Shown one piece after another: positions 24,954-32,627 of a DNA stretch of 41,201 nucleotides (position 1 is the first letter of the stretch; every line of letters starts with the position of its first letter). Location of the stretch: the NCBI GenBank assembly GCA_031277415.1, contig JAITMK010000129.1, positions 1-41,201 on the forward strand, in the 5' to 3' direction. A program made the position numbers and the translations under genes. This DNA is from Azoarcus sp. Lineage in GTDB: Bacteria > Pseudomonadota > Gammaproteobacteria > Burkholderiales > Rhodocyclaceae. The notes beneath the pieces were generated by a model, which ran no database searches, was not told the DNA's origin, and saw only the letters and a list, made by a program, of their open reading frames with translations.

Positions 24954-26747
24954 TCAGTATGTCCGTGTGGCGAGCGCAATCGGCTCGACATCATCGGACA
25001 GTGGCTTCAGGTGCACCGGCTTGTATTCCACATGGTTGTCCGCGCTGAACCAAAGAGTGTGCTTGAGCCAGTTCTGGTCGTCGCGCCCATTCGGATGCTC
25101 GTCAGTATTCGGCGCATCGTCCCGGACATGCGCGCCACGCGACTCCTTGCGCGCCTCGGCGGAAATCATCGTCGCCTTGGCGACTTCGATCATATTGTCC
25201 AGTTCCAGAGCCTCCTGGCGTGCGGTGTTCCAAATCCTGGACTTGTCATTGATATAGGTACTCTTTGCGCTCTCGGCCACTTCCAGGATACGGGTCACGC
25301 CTTCCTTGAGCAGATCCTTGAAACGGAAGACCCCGGCGTGCTTTTGCATGGTGCGCTGCACGGCGAGACGGACATCGTTGACCGGATTGCCGTCTTTCTG
25401 CGATTCCAGCCGGGCAAGCCGGGCAAGCGTTCTGTCGGCGGCATCGTCGGGCAAGGGTTTGAGATCGAGTTGCCCAGCCTTGAAGTCCGCAGCCACGGAT
25501 TCACCCGCAGACTTGCCGAACACCAGAAGATCGAGCAGGGAATTCGTCCCGAGGCGGTTCGCGCCATGCACCGAAGCGCAGGCGCACTCGCCCGCCGCGT
25601 AAAACCCGTGCACGGGTGTGCTCGGATTGCCGTGCTTCGGTTGCACCACCTGCCCTTTGTAATTGGTCGGAATGCCACCCATCTGGTAATGACAGGTCGG
25701 CACCACGGGAATCGGTGCCTTGATCGGATCAACTCCTGCAAAGCGGATCGAAATCTCGCGGATGCCCGGCAACCGCTTCATGATGATCTCGGGCGACAGG
25801 TGTGTAATGTCGAGCAACACATAATCCTTGTCGTGACCGCAGCCGCGGTCTGCATTGATTTCCGTCACCATCGAGCGCGACACGACGTCGCGTGATGCCA
25901 GATCCTTGAGATTCGGCGCATAGCGTTCCATGAAACGCTCGCCGTCGGCATTGCGCAGGATGCCTCCCTCTCCACGCACGCCTTCGGTAATCAGCACCCC
26001 CGCCCCGGCTACGCCGGTGGGGTGAAACTGCCAGAATTCCATGTCTTCGAGCGGAATTCCCGCACGTGCCGCCATGCCCAGGCCGTCACCGGTATTGGTA
26101 AAGGCGTTGGTCGAGGAATAGAAAATGCGGCCGGAACCTCCCGTGGCAAAGACCGTTGCCCTGGAATGGAAAATGGACACTTCTCCGGTTTCCAGTTCAA
26201 GCGCGGTCACGCCGAGCACATTGCCATCGCCGTCCCGGATGAGATCGAGCGCCATCCATTCGACAAAAAACTGCGTATGCGCACGCACATTACGCTGATA
26301 GAGCGCATGCAACATGGCGTGCCCGGTACGATCAGCCGCCGCGCAGGAGCGCATCACCGGCGACTTGCCGTAATTCATGGAATGCCCGCCGAACGGACGC
26401 TGGTAAATCTTGCCGTTGTCGGTGCGATCAAACGGCATGCCATAGTGTTCCAGTTCGACGACGACCTCGTTGGCCTTCTTGCACATGAACTCGATGGCAT
26501 CCTGGTCGCCGAGCCAGTCCGAGCCCTTGACGGTATCGTACATATGCCAATGCCAGTGATCCTCGGTGGTATTTCCCAGGGAAGCCGCCACCCCGCCCTG
26601 CGCGGCAACGGTATGCGAACGGGTCGGAAACACCTTGGAGAGTACTGCGGTTTTCAGACCAGCCTCGGACAATTGCAGTGCGGCGCGCAAACCGGCCCCG
26701 CCCGCGCCGACAATGACCGCATCGAAAGTACGTTTTGCGATGCTCAC
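24954..26747 (-). CDS. sdhA: Succinate dehydrogenase flavoprotein subunit
   Basis: About 597 residues. Visible features are the FAD Rossmann motif [20 protein letters not shown] at residues 11-30, the FAD-bearing His45 in [11 protein letters not shown], the substrate loop [15 protein letters not shown], and catalytic residues around [22 protein letters not shown] and [14 protein letters not shown]. The open frame extends to 26933 only by reading over sdhD. The true start is GTG at 26745-26747, with GGAGG 8 nt upstream, overlapping the sdhD stop as GTGA. It oxidises succinate to fumarate on the cytoplasmic face of the membrane. Confidence 0.97.
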   Translation of the reverse strand: MSIAKRTFDAVIVGAGGAGLRAALQLSEAGLKTAVLSKVFPTRSHTVAAQGGVAASLGNTTEDHWHWHMYDTVKGSDWLGDQDAIEFMCKKANEVVVELEHYGMPFDRTDNGKIYQRPFGGHSMNYGKSPVMRSCAAADRTGHAMLHALYQRNVRAHTQFFVEWMALDLIRDGDGNVLGVTALELETGEVSIFHSRATVFATGGSGRIFYSSTNAFTNTGDGLGMAARAGIPLEDMEFWQFHPTGVAGAGVLITEGVRGEGGILRNADGERFMERYAPNLKDLASRDVVSRSMVTEINADRGCGHDKDYVLLDITHLSPEIIMKRLPGIREISIRFAGVDPIKAPIPVVPTCHYQMGGIPTNYKGQVVQPKHGNPSTPVHGFYAAGECACASVHGANRLGTNSLLDLLVFGKSAGESVAADFKAGQLDLKPLPDDAADRTLARLARLESQKDGNPVNDVRLAVQRTMQKHAGVFRFKDLLKEGVTRILEVAESAKSTYINDKSRIWNTARQEALELDNMIEVAKATMISAEARKESRGAHVRDDAPNTDEHPNGRDDQNWLKHTLWFSADNHVEYKPVHLKPLSDDVEPIALATRTY

Positions 26748-27097
26748 GCTGATAACCTCCAGAGAATCCGCACAGCCCACCCGGCATAGCCGACGAGCAG
26801 GAAAAGAGTGACCAGATGCAGCGCCAGCCTCACTCCGGCGTGTTTGACATAATCCATCCATATATCGCGCACGCCAACCCAGGCGTGATAGCAGAGCGAC
26901 AGGATGAACAGGAAAGAGAAGAACTTGACGCAAGTCGACGAGAACAATCCCGACCAGGCTTCATAGCTGAACTCGGGCAGGCAGAAGAGTAAAGCGACAA
27001 AAACGAGCGTAAACAGCGCCATATAAATGCCCGTCACCCGCTGCACGAGCCAGTCTTTCAGGCCGTAATGCGCACCAACAACATGACGTATCACCAC
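26744..27097 (-). CDS. sdhD: Succinate dehydrogenase membrane anchor subunit
   Basis: This 117-residue protein has three transmembrane helices (about 18-38, 55-75, 90-110). The second carries [22 protein letters not shown], whose histidine and tyrosine correspond to heme and quinone-site residues of SdhD. It starts with GTG overlapping the sdhC stop by 7 bp and ends overlapping sdhA by 4 bp, so these genes are translationally coupled. Confidence 0.93.
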   Translation of the reverse strand: MVIRHVVGAHYGLKDWLVQRVTGIYMALFTLVFVALLFCLPEFSYEAWSGLFSSTCVKFFSFLFILSLCYHAWVGVRDIWMDYVKHAGVRLALHLVTLFLLVGYAGWAVRILWRLSA

Positions 27098-27477
27098 AAT
27101 ACCCCCCCGATCGCAATGGTCAGCGCCGAGCTTACAAACACGACAGCCCAGGCGGACTTACGCGCACATGGCAAATCCAGCCCCTTGCCAATATCAAGAA
27201 ACAGAAAACGGATTCCGGCGCAAAAGTGATACAGATACGCCCACAAGAGCCCCAGCAACACAAGCTTTGCCAGTGGGCAGGTCATGATCTCTCTGAAATC
27301 TGCGAACGAATCCTGACTGAACAAGCTCTTATCAAGCAAACAGATCAAAAACGGCAGCAGCAAAAAGAGCCCTGCCCCGCTGACACGATGCAAAATAGAT
27401 ACGATACCCGGCAACGGTAAACGTATCTGCCAAACGGCCAGATGCACCGGTTTCTTACGTACTGTCGTCTCAGACAT
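27091..27477 (-). CDS. sdhC: Succinate dehydrogenase cytochrome b556 subunit
   Basis: About 128 residues with three transmembrane helices. The family pattern RLPLPGIVSILHRVSGAGLFLLLP is present (quinone-site serine and arginine), as is YLYHFCAGIRFLFLD with the heme-ligand histidine. The open frame starts at 27504, but AAGGA lies 7 nt before the ATG at 27475-27477 and the residues before it do not fit the family. First structural gene of sdhCDAB-sdhE; the GntR gene lies 87 bp upstream on the same strand. Confidence 0.95.
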   Translation of the reverse strand: MSETTVRKKPVHLAVWQIRLPLPGIVSILHRVSGAGLFLLLPFLICLLDKSLFSQDSFADFREIMTCPLAKLVLLGLLWAYLYHFCAGIRFLFLDIGKGLDLPCARKSAWAVVFVSSALTIAIGGVLW

Positions 27478-27543
27478 GAAGGTTTCCTTCAAAAAAGCAG
27501 TCAAAATTGGAAGGCTGCACGCCTCCGCAATGTATAGACGTGA

Positions 27544-27573
27544 TGATTATGACAGTGACGGACGTCAAGTCAA
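27544..27573 (-). promoter_or_regulatory. Possible sdh operon promoter
   Basis: On the minus strand TTGACT and TAATCA are 18 bp apart, about 70 bp before sdhC and overlapping the gntR stop region. A weak match with no other support. Confidence 0.3.
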
Positions 27574-28296
27574 ATCGTTCAAGTAATAATGTTCAGCCGT
27601 CGAATATACCCCCCGTCTCCATTCGACCGGCTTATCTCCATATGTATATGTCACCCGCTCGACCGACAGCAGAGGAGTGCCTTCGTTCACCTGAAGCAAC
27701 TCGGCAGCCGAATGATCGGCGGCCACGGCACGGATGCGCTCCTGAGCGCGGATCATCCGCAGCCCGAAACGGGTCTCGAACAGCGAGTACAGAGAACTGT
27801 TCCAGACCTGCAACATCTCCATGTTCAAACCCTCATAGAGATCCTCGGGCAGGTAGATTTCATCGACAACGACGGGTTTGCTTCCGAATTGCAGCACCCG
27901 TCGCAGGATGATGATTGGCGAACCGGGTTCAATAGCCAGCATATGAGCCACTTCCTGTTCCGCCCTGGCGCGCCAGCAATCGATGGGAACGCTCTTTGGA
28001 TGAGCGAGCAAATCCCCGCTTTCCGGAACCAGCCGTAAAAAACGAAACATCTGGCGCGGATCAGTGTGCGAAGCAACGTAAGTCCCCCTGCCTTGCCTGC
28101 GCACCAGGATGTTGTCCGCCGCCATCTCGTCGATTGCCTTGCGCACCGTCCCCTGCGAGACATTGAAACGCGCAGCAAACTCCTGCTCACTGGGAATGAC
28201 CTGCCCCGGACGCCACTCCCCGGATTCGAGCGCTTGCAGGATCAGTCCCTTGATCTGCCGATAAAGCGGGCTGAAAGTAGGTGAGACCTGTGCCAT
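27565..28296 (-). CDS. GntR-family (HutC-type) transcriptional regulator
   Basis: About 243 residues. The N-terminal winged helix is typical of GntR: PLYRQIKGLILQALESGEW, PGQVIPSEQEFAARFNVSQGTVRKAIDEMAADN and RRQGRGTYVA (to about residue 75). The C-terminal UTRA ligand domain of the HutC class has PIIILRRVL...VVVDEIYLP and TPLLSVERVTYTYGDKPVEW. Orthologues adjoin the sdh genes in many betaproteobacteria, so it probably controls the TCA genes; the effector is unknown. A GTG at 28312-28314 is in frame; I prefer the ATG at 28294-28296. Divergent from mdh across an AT-rich 196-bp gap. Confidence 0.88.
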   Translation of the reverse strand: MAQVSPTFSPLYRQIKGLILQALESGEWRPGQVIPSEQEFAARFNVSQGTVRKAIDEMAADNILVRRQGRGTYVASHTDPRQMFRFLRLVPESGDLLAHPKSVPIDCWRARAEQEVAHMLAIEPGSPIIILRRVLQFGSKPVVVDEIYLPEDLYEGLNMEMLQVWNSSLYSLFETRFGLRMIRAQERIRAVAADHSAAELLQVNEGTPLLSVERVTYTYGDKPVEWRRGVYSTAEHYYLNDLT

Positions 28297-28492
28297 GCGA
28301 GTATTGGAACACAAAAAATAGGCAACGTCTATCTTTGTTAGGATATTATTTGTTTTATGTTTTATATAAGATATGAACTGATGGAACGGCTCACCGTTTC
28401 ATCACAGCATCTTGCCATATGGCCTTGACGTTGTTATATGGCGTAGAATGCTTCTCTTGCACACCACACAGCACACAGAGGGAGATACACCC

Positions 28493-29485
28493 ATGAGTAA
28501 GGCCCCTATCCGCATTACCGTTACCGGCGCCGCAGGTCAGATCGGTTATAGCCTGCTGTTTCGCATTGCCAGTGGCGACATGCTCGGCAAGGATCAACCC
28601 GTCATCCTGCAACTGCTCGACCTGCCCCAGGCTCAAAAGTCCCTCCTGGGCGTCATTATGGAACTGGATGACTGCGCCTTCCCGCTTCTGGACAGCGTCA
28701 TCCCGACCGACGATCCGAACGTCGCCTTCAAGGATGCACAAATCGCTCTGCTGGTCGGCGCACGGCCCCGCGGCCCCGGTATGGAACGCAAGGATCTGCT
28801 GACCGAAAACGCCAAGATTTTCACCGTACAGGGCGCAGCCATCGGCCAGTATGCCAATCCCGACTGCAAGGTATTGGTTGTCGGCAACCCCTGCAACACC
28901 AATGCCTACATCGCCAAGGAAATTGCGCTCAAATATGGTCGCATCCCGGCCAAAAATTTCAACGGCATGCTGCGTCTCGACCACAACCGCGCCCTGTCGC
29001 AACTGGCCGCCAAGTCCGGCCGGGCAGTTTCCAGCCTGAAAAATATGGTGGTATGGGGCAATCACTCGCCCACCATGTATGCCGATTACCGTTTTCTTAC
29101 CTCCAACGGCGACAAGGTCAAAGACCTCATCAACGACGATGTCTGGAACAGGGACGTGTTCCTGCCCACCGTCGGCAAGCGCGGCGCGGCGATCATCGAG
29201 GCGCGCGGGCTTTCTTCGGCAGCTTCGGCAGCCAGCGCCGCAATCGACCACATCCGCGACTGGGTACTCGGTTCAAAGGGTGAATGGGTCACGATGGGCG
29301 TGCCTTCCGACGGCTCCTACGGCATACCCGAAGGCATCATCTACGGCTTCCCGACCACTACCGAAAACGGCGAATACAAGATCGTCCAGGGGTTGGAAAT
29401 CGACGAGTTTTCGCGCGAACGCATGACCAAAACGCTCAACGAACTGCTCGAAGAACGCGACGGCGTGAAAGACCTGCTCACCTGA
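28493..29485 (+). CDS. mdh: Malate dehydrogenase
   Basis: This 330-residue enzyme has an NAD site [12 protein letters not shown] at residues 9-20, a substrate loop [13 protein letters not shown] with the mobile arginine, [25 protein letters not shown], and catalytic histidine in [11 protein letters not shown]. This is the cytosolic-like 330-residue type usual in betaproteobacteria, not the 312-residue E. coli type. It oxidises malate to oxaloacetate with NAD. The frame is open from 28412, but GGGAG lies 9 nt before the ATG at 28493 and family members start MSKAPIRI. A small GGGCGGCA/TGCCGCCC hairpin and then a good terminator follow. Confidence 0.97.
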   Translation: MSKAPIRITVTGAAGQIGYSLLFRIASGDMLGKDQPVILQLLDLPQAQKSLLGVIMELDDCAFPLLDSVIPTDDPNVAFKDAQIALLVGARPRGPGMERKDLLTENAKIFTVQGAAIGQYANPDCKVLVVGNPCNTNAYIAKEIALKYGRIPAKNFNGMLRLDHNRALSQLAAKSGRAVSSLKNMVVWGNHSPTMYADYRFLTSNGDKVKDLINDDVWNRDVFLPTVGKRGAAIIEARGLSSAASAASAAIDHIRDWVLGSKGEWVTMGVPSDGSYGIPEGIIYGFPTTTENGEYKIVQGLEIDEFSRERMTKTLNELLEERDGVKDLLT

Positions 29486-29540
29486 GCGCCGTAGGGGCGG
29501 CACCCTGCCGCCCGTCCGGTTTCGATCCATACCCACAAAA

Positions 29541-29574
29541 ACGCACGGCTTTTCAATTGCCGTGCGTTTTTTTT
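29541..29574 (+). terminator. Rho-independent terminator of mdh
   Basis: A perfect 9-bp stem ACGCACGGC/GCCGTGCGT encloses a 9-nt loop and is followed by eight Ts. It lies 55 bp after the mdh stop codon. Confidence 0.93.
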
Positions 29575-29599
29575 CGCCTGAACCGGGCAATACGCGCGG

Positions 29600-29627
29600 T
29601 TGACAATTTGACCCTCCTCCCTATAAT
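29600..29627 (+). promoter_or_regulatory. Promoter of the tRNA-Arg gene
   Basis: Perfect TTGACA (29600-29605) and TATAAT (29622-29627) boxes are 16 bp apart, with start expected near 29634. The discriminator (TCGCCC) is GC-rich, as in growth-rate-regulated stable RNA promoters. Confidence 0.88.
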
Positions 29628-29644
29628 TCGCCCTTCGGCTCAAA

Positions 29645-29721
29645 GCGCCCGTAGCTCATCTGGATAGAGTACTTGGCTACGAACCAAGGGGTAGGAGGTT
29701 CGAATCCTTCCGGGCGCGCCA
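29645..29721 (+). tRNA. tRNA-Arg (anticodon ACG)
   Basis: A 77-nt cloverleaf. The acceptor stem GCGCCCG pairs with CGGGCGC, the D arm reads AGCTCATCTGGATAGAGT, and the anticodon arm TTGGCTACGAACCAA carries ACG. The T arm GGAGGTTCGAATCCTTCC is followed by an encoded CCA. ACG reads CGU/CGC/CGA after deamination to inosine. The 210 bp after it show no clear gene or terminator. Confidence 0.96.
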
Positions 29722-29930
29722 TAAAAAACACGCATCGCTCCGACACAAACGCCAGCCAACCGTCCGTTTCGCGTGTTCGCCCCCACACATACCTTGATCG
29801 CGCCTTTACATATTTCGAGCGTAAAGACTACGTTCCGCCATTTCCACAATACCCCTCTGCGATATAGGGTTTTCGTATATATGAGATCATTTCTTTTCTG
29901 ATCTTTCCATGCTTGTTATGATTCGCGATC

Positions 29931-30095
29931 ATTTAAAACGGTTTTTGTTTAATCCGATACAGCATGAACCCACTACACGGATTTTCTGGATCCCCGCTGA
30001 CCAAGGGGATGACGCATCCTCAAGTATTTTCCCCGTCAGTCCCTTGATGAGCGAGAATCCAGGGAATGTATCCATTTAAATCGAAATCGCTCTAA
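29931..30095. mobile_element. MITE-like element family 2, copy B (165 bp)
   Basis: The left end reads TTTAAAACGGTTTTTGTTT and the right end AAATCGAAATCGCTCTAA, an imperfect terminal inverted repeat. Internal blocks CCGATACAGCATGAA, TTTTCTGGATCCCCGC, GGGATGACGCAT and TGTATCCA appear in the same order as in 3558-3718. This copy is more decayed in its second hairpin. It lies between tRNA-Arg and the carbonic anhydrase gene, and with the unremarkable 29722-29930 fills that 420-bp gap. Confidence 0.75.
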
Positions 30096-30143
30096 GGCCT
30101 TGCGGCATCGAGGCTCCTGGCTCACAAAGAGAGAACAAAGCCC

Positions 30144-30698
30144 ATGAGTATCTACGCTCTGGACGGACATATACCCAAAATTGGCGAGGGCTCCTGGATT
30201 GCCCACACCGCAACGGTCATCGGTGACGTGCGCATCGGCCGCTTTGTCAGCATCTGGTACAACGTGGTCATTCGCGGCGACAACGACCCCATTGAAATCG
30301 GCGACGGAACCAACATCCAGGACGCTTCCATCCTCCACAACGATGAAGGCGTGCCATTGACCATCGGCAAAAATGTCTCCGTTGGTCACATGGCCATGCT
30401 GCACGGCTGCACCATCGGCGACGGCTGTCTGATCGGTATCAATGCCGTCGTGCTCAACAACGCCGTTATCGGCAAGGACTGTCTCATTGCAGCGAAGGCG
30501 CTGATTCCAGAGGGAAAGACCATCCCGGACCGCTCGCTGGTCGTTGGATCGCCGGGACGGATACTGCGCACACTCACCGATGAAGAAATCGCACGCATAC
30601 GCAACAATGCCCGTCATTACATCGACAATGCCCGCCGTTTTCAGACCGGGCTTTACGAGCTACACACCACTACCCGCCATGCCGAATCCGATGTCTGA
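30144..30698 (+). CDS. Gamma-class carbonic anhydrase family protein (YrdA-like)
   Basis: This 184-residue protein is a left-handed beta-helix of hexapeptide repeats (IGDVRIGRFVSIWYNVVIRGD, IEIGDGTNIQDASILHND, LTIGKNVSVGHMAMLHGCTIGDGCLIG), then a C-terminal helix from about residue 150. The three metal-binding histidines are in ILHND and in GHMAMLHGC, so the trimeric active site is intact. Homologues such as YrdA and PaaY bind zinc or iron; carbonic anhydrase activity varies. Cytoplasmic. The spacing from AGAGAG to ATG is acceptable. It may be co-transcribed with the NlpC/P60 gene 112 bp downstream. Confidence 0.92.
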   Translation: MSIYALDGHIPKIGEGSWIAHTATVIGDVRIGRFVSIWYNVVIRGDNDPIEIGDGTNIQDASILHNDEGVPLTIGKNVSVGHMAMLHGCTIGDGCLIGINAVVLNNAVIGKDCLIAAKALIPEGKTIPDRSLVVGSPGRILRTLTDEEIARIRNNARHYIDNARRFQTGLYELHTTTRHAESDV

Positions 30699-30810
30699 AT
30701 ACATGCCGAGCGCAAATCCCGCCATGAGAGGCGAAACGAATAAAACAAGTGTTCATGAAGCCAGAGGCTTCCCTGAATCACATCAGGAAAGCCCCCGCCT
30801 TCTGACCAGG

Positions 30811-31350
30811 ATGACTCAAATTCCCCGGCGTTGGATACGCTTTTTTCTGCCGATGCTCGCTTGCGCGATCCTCAGCGCGTGTTCCGTTGCGCCGGTGCAA
30901 TACACGGACATGCTGCACGACGACGAAAAATACGATCCATACGCAAACTATTTCGTTCTCGAAAACGCTTCCCACCGCAAGGAAATCGTCAAGCGCGCGC
31001 TCGGTCTGGTCGGCACTGAATACCGGTATGGCGGAGGAAACCCGCGCGAAGGTCTGGATTGCAGCGGCCTGGTAACTTATGTAGTGGAACAGGCCAGCAA
31101 TCGCCGCCTTCCGCATCACGCCGCCACCATCGCCCGAATGACGCGCCCCATCAAACGCAAGGAACTCGCCTCGGGCGATCTCGTTTTCTTCAACACGATG
31201 AAACGCCGCCACTCCCACATGGGCATTTACATCGGCGATGGCCGCTTCGTACACGCCCCCGCGCCCGGCCAGAGAGTACGCGTCGAGTCGCTCAAGACCC
31301 GTTATTTTGCCGAGCGCCTGGACGGTTTGCACACGTTTGTGCCGAAATAA
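30811..31350 (+). CDS. NlpC/P60-family cell-wall peptidase lipoprotein
   Basis: About 179 residues: a lipoprotein signal (RFFLPMLACAILSAC, lipidated Cys24), then an NlpC/P60 papain-like domain. The catalytic cysteine is in GLDCSGLVTYV near residue 91 and the histidine in HSHMGIYIGDGRFVHAPAP near 145. These enzymes cut peptide stems of peptidoglycan (D-Glu/DAP bond) at the outer membrane. The start is uncertain because the frame is open far upstream with no strong ribosome-binding site. ATG 30811 places the signal peptide at the N-terminus, so I prefer it. 79 bp separate it from the convergent gene that follows. Confidence 0.88.
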   Translation: MTQIPRRWIRFFLPMLACAILSACSVAPVQYTDMLHDDEKYDPYANYFVLENASHRKEIVKRALGLVGTEYRYGGGNPREGLDCSGLVTYVVEQASNRRLPHHAATIARMTRPIKRKELASGDLVFFNTMKRRHSHMGIYIGDGRFVHAPAPGQRVRVESLKTRYFAERLDGLHTFVPK

Positions 31351-31429
31351 GCCAGTTCGATAGGTATCAATTAACGCATCCATACAGACGCGCAAATCCC
31401 CTGTCGTGGCATGTAGCCGAAATGATCAT

Positions 31430-31783
31430 CTACTCCGAGCTACGCTGACTATCAGACGTTTCCGGCCAGGGACGGACAGGTTTGCTCTCGCCCGGCTTGA
31501 TTGGGCCGATATGGCGCAGAGTGTTTTCATATTTAGGATGGTCAGGCGGGTAACGGAAGTAACTGAGAGCGTGCCCCCCCGTTTTGTCGTCGCTGAAATA
31601 GGCATAGAGTTGCAGTATGAGAGTACCGTCCGCCTCCATCTTGGCAAAGCCGATAGAGTCGTCGGTTTGATCATCTTGTTGCGCTGCTTGATGAGTATCG
31701 TTTGTCATAGAATTCCCCTCTGGCGTACAGGCAGTTGCGAAGGAGAAGAAAAAAAGGAGGAAAAACAAACGTTGCAAATTCAT
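31430..31783 (-). CDS. Small lipoprotein, unknown function
   Basis: This 117-residue protein has a lipoprotein signal peptide rich in Phe and Leu (LFFLLFFFSFATAC, lipidated Cys19). A Gln/Asp-rich linker (about 28-42) follows, then a short domain with IGFAKMEADGTLILQLYAYF and YFRYPPDHPKYENTLRHIGPIKPGE. I do not recognise the family. The latter half resembles small proteins of about 80 residues sometimes found next to polymorphic-toxin genes, a weak impression only. AAGGA lies 5 nt before the ATG. Confidence 0.7.
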   Translation of the reverse strand: MNLQRLFFLLFFFSFATACTPEGNSMTNDTHQAAQQDDQTDDSIGFAKMEADGTLILQLYAYFSDDKTGGHALSYFRYPPDHPKYENTLRHIGPIKPGESKPVRPWPETSDSQRSSE

Positions 31784-31795
31784 GGCATTCCTTTT

Positions 31796-31879
31796 GAGTC
31801 ACCCCAGCCTAAAGGCAGGAGATTCCTTGATACGGTTTTGGGGCGCCTTCGGCGCCAAGTTATGCTTTGTCTCGCTTGA
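31796..31879. repeat. GAGTCACCCC...GCTTG repeat, copy 1
   Basis: GAGTCACCCCAGCCTAAAGG opens a small hairpin (CAGCC..GGCAGG), followed by a GGGCGCCTTCGGCGCC hairpin and ATGCTTTGTCTCGCTTG. A shorter version with the same two ends is at 36628-36667. The hairpin followed by GATTCC recalls the ends of IS200/IS605 elements, but no tnpA or tnpB is present. Confidence 0.5.
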
Positions 31880-31933
31880 CTCCACCATGAATGGCGGAGA
31901 TTGCGCAAGACGCGTGTTCAATAGTTAACCGGC

Positions 31934-32488
31934 CTAATCTTCACCTCTGAGATGATGAAGACTACCCGGAGGATTTTTAAACGCTGATTGGCTATATTGA
32001 ATATGAATGACATCAAATGGGTCTTCTCCAAACACCACGTCAACCGACTTCCCGTTTTTTACAGCATCTTCTGCAACATGGCTGAATTTGGCAAAATCAT
32101 CCAACGTGGGATGTAGCTCATAGGCAGTAGGGGTAGGAAGGCTTGTGATCGACAAATAGGCTTCTTTATGAAGTTGTCCATTTTTCCCTCTCCTCTTGAG
32201 CACAAGAGAAGATGAGGCTTGCTCCCATTGGACGCCTATCCGAATCCGTACACGCGCTTTACGGATCTCTGTGATGATATCTTGTTGATTCTTTTTGAAT
32301 GCAACTCCATTATTAGTAAAGCCATTTTGTTTGCTGGGTTCAAGCAAAAACGATAGTTCGATATTTTGCGGATTCTCTACGATACCCGTCTGTCCGTTGT
32401 CCAGTGTCAAACGTATAGCTCCAGTTGGCAACGGCTCTGCTGTGATCACAAAGCCAATAATCCAGGCTGAAATAAGGGCTGTGTTCAT
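31934..32488 (-). CDS. Secreted protein, unknown function
   Basis: This 184-residue protein has a signal peptide (NTALISAWIIGFVITAEP, cleavage near 17). Its first part is beta-rich (GAIRLTLDNGQTGIVENPQNIELSFLLEP), the middle is basic (ITEIRKARVRIRIGVQWEQA), and the C-terminal half contains YLSITSLPTPTAYELHPTLDDFAKF. I do not recognise a family. AGGAG lies 7 nt before the ATG, so the gene looks real. It is on the same strand as yhdP, 139 bp downstream of it. AT-richer than yhdP, which hints at later arrival. Confidence 0.65.
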   Translation of the reverse strand: MNTALISAWIIGFVITAEPLPTGAIRLTLDNGQTGIVENPQNIELSFLLEPSKQNGFTNNGVAFKKNQQDIITEIRKARVRIRIGVQWEQASSSLVLKRRGKNGQLHKEAYLSITSLPTPTAYELHPTLDDFAKFSHVAEDAVKNGKSVDVVFGEDPFDVIHIQYSQSAFKNPPGSLHHLRGED

Positions 32489-32627
32489 TTTTGTTCTCCT
32501 GATCGGTAAATTGCACGATCCGTTGGACTCCGTTTTTTCCGACCTACCTCACTCTGCAGGCTATCGGAAAGACCAGTTATGTATGGATATTGAAAGCCGC
32601 TATGAGATGCAATCCGAACATGCAATT

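Noticed and set aside
26748-26933. N-terminal 62-residue extension of SdhA
   Set aside because: It overlaps sdhD in another frame; the GTG with a strong GGAGG and a 4-bp overlap is the better start.
28425-28466. TTGACG followed by TAGAAT as an mdh promoter, and the GCCATATGGC palindrome as a GntR operator
   Set aside because: The box spacing is only 13 bp and the palindrome has no second copy or family match, so neither is supported.
29645-29721. tRNA-Arg as an integration site for a genomic island
   Set aside because: No duplicated tRNA 3' end is seen downstream and the nearby genes are ordinary; only a MITE-like element lies close.
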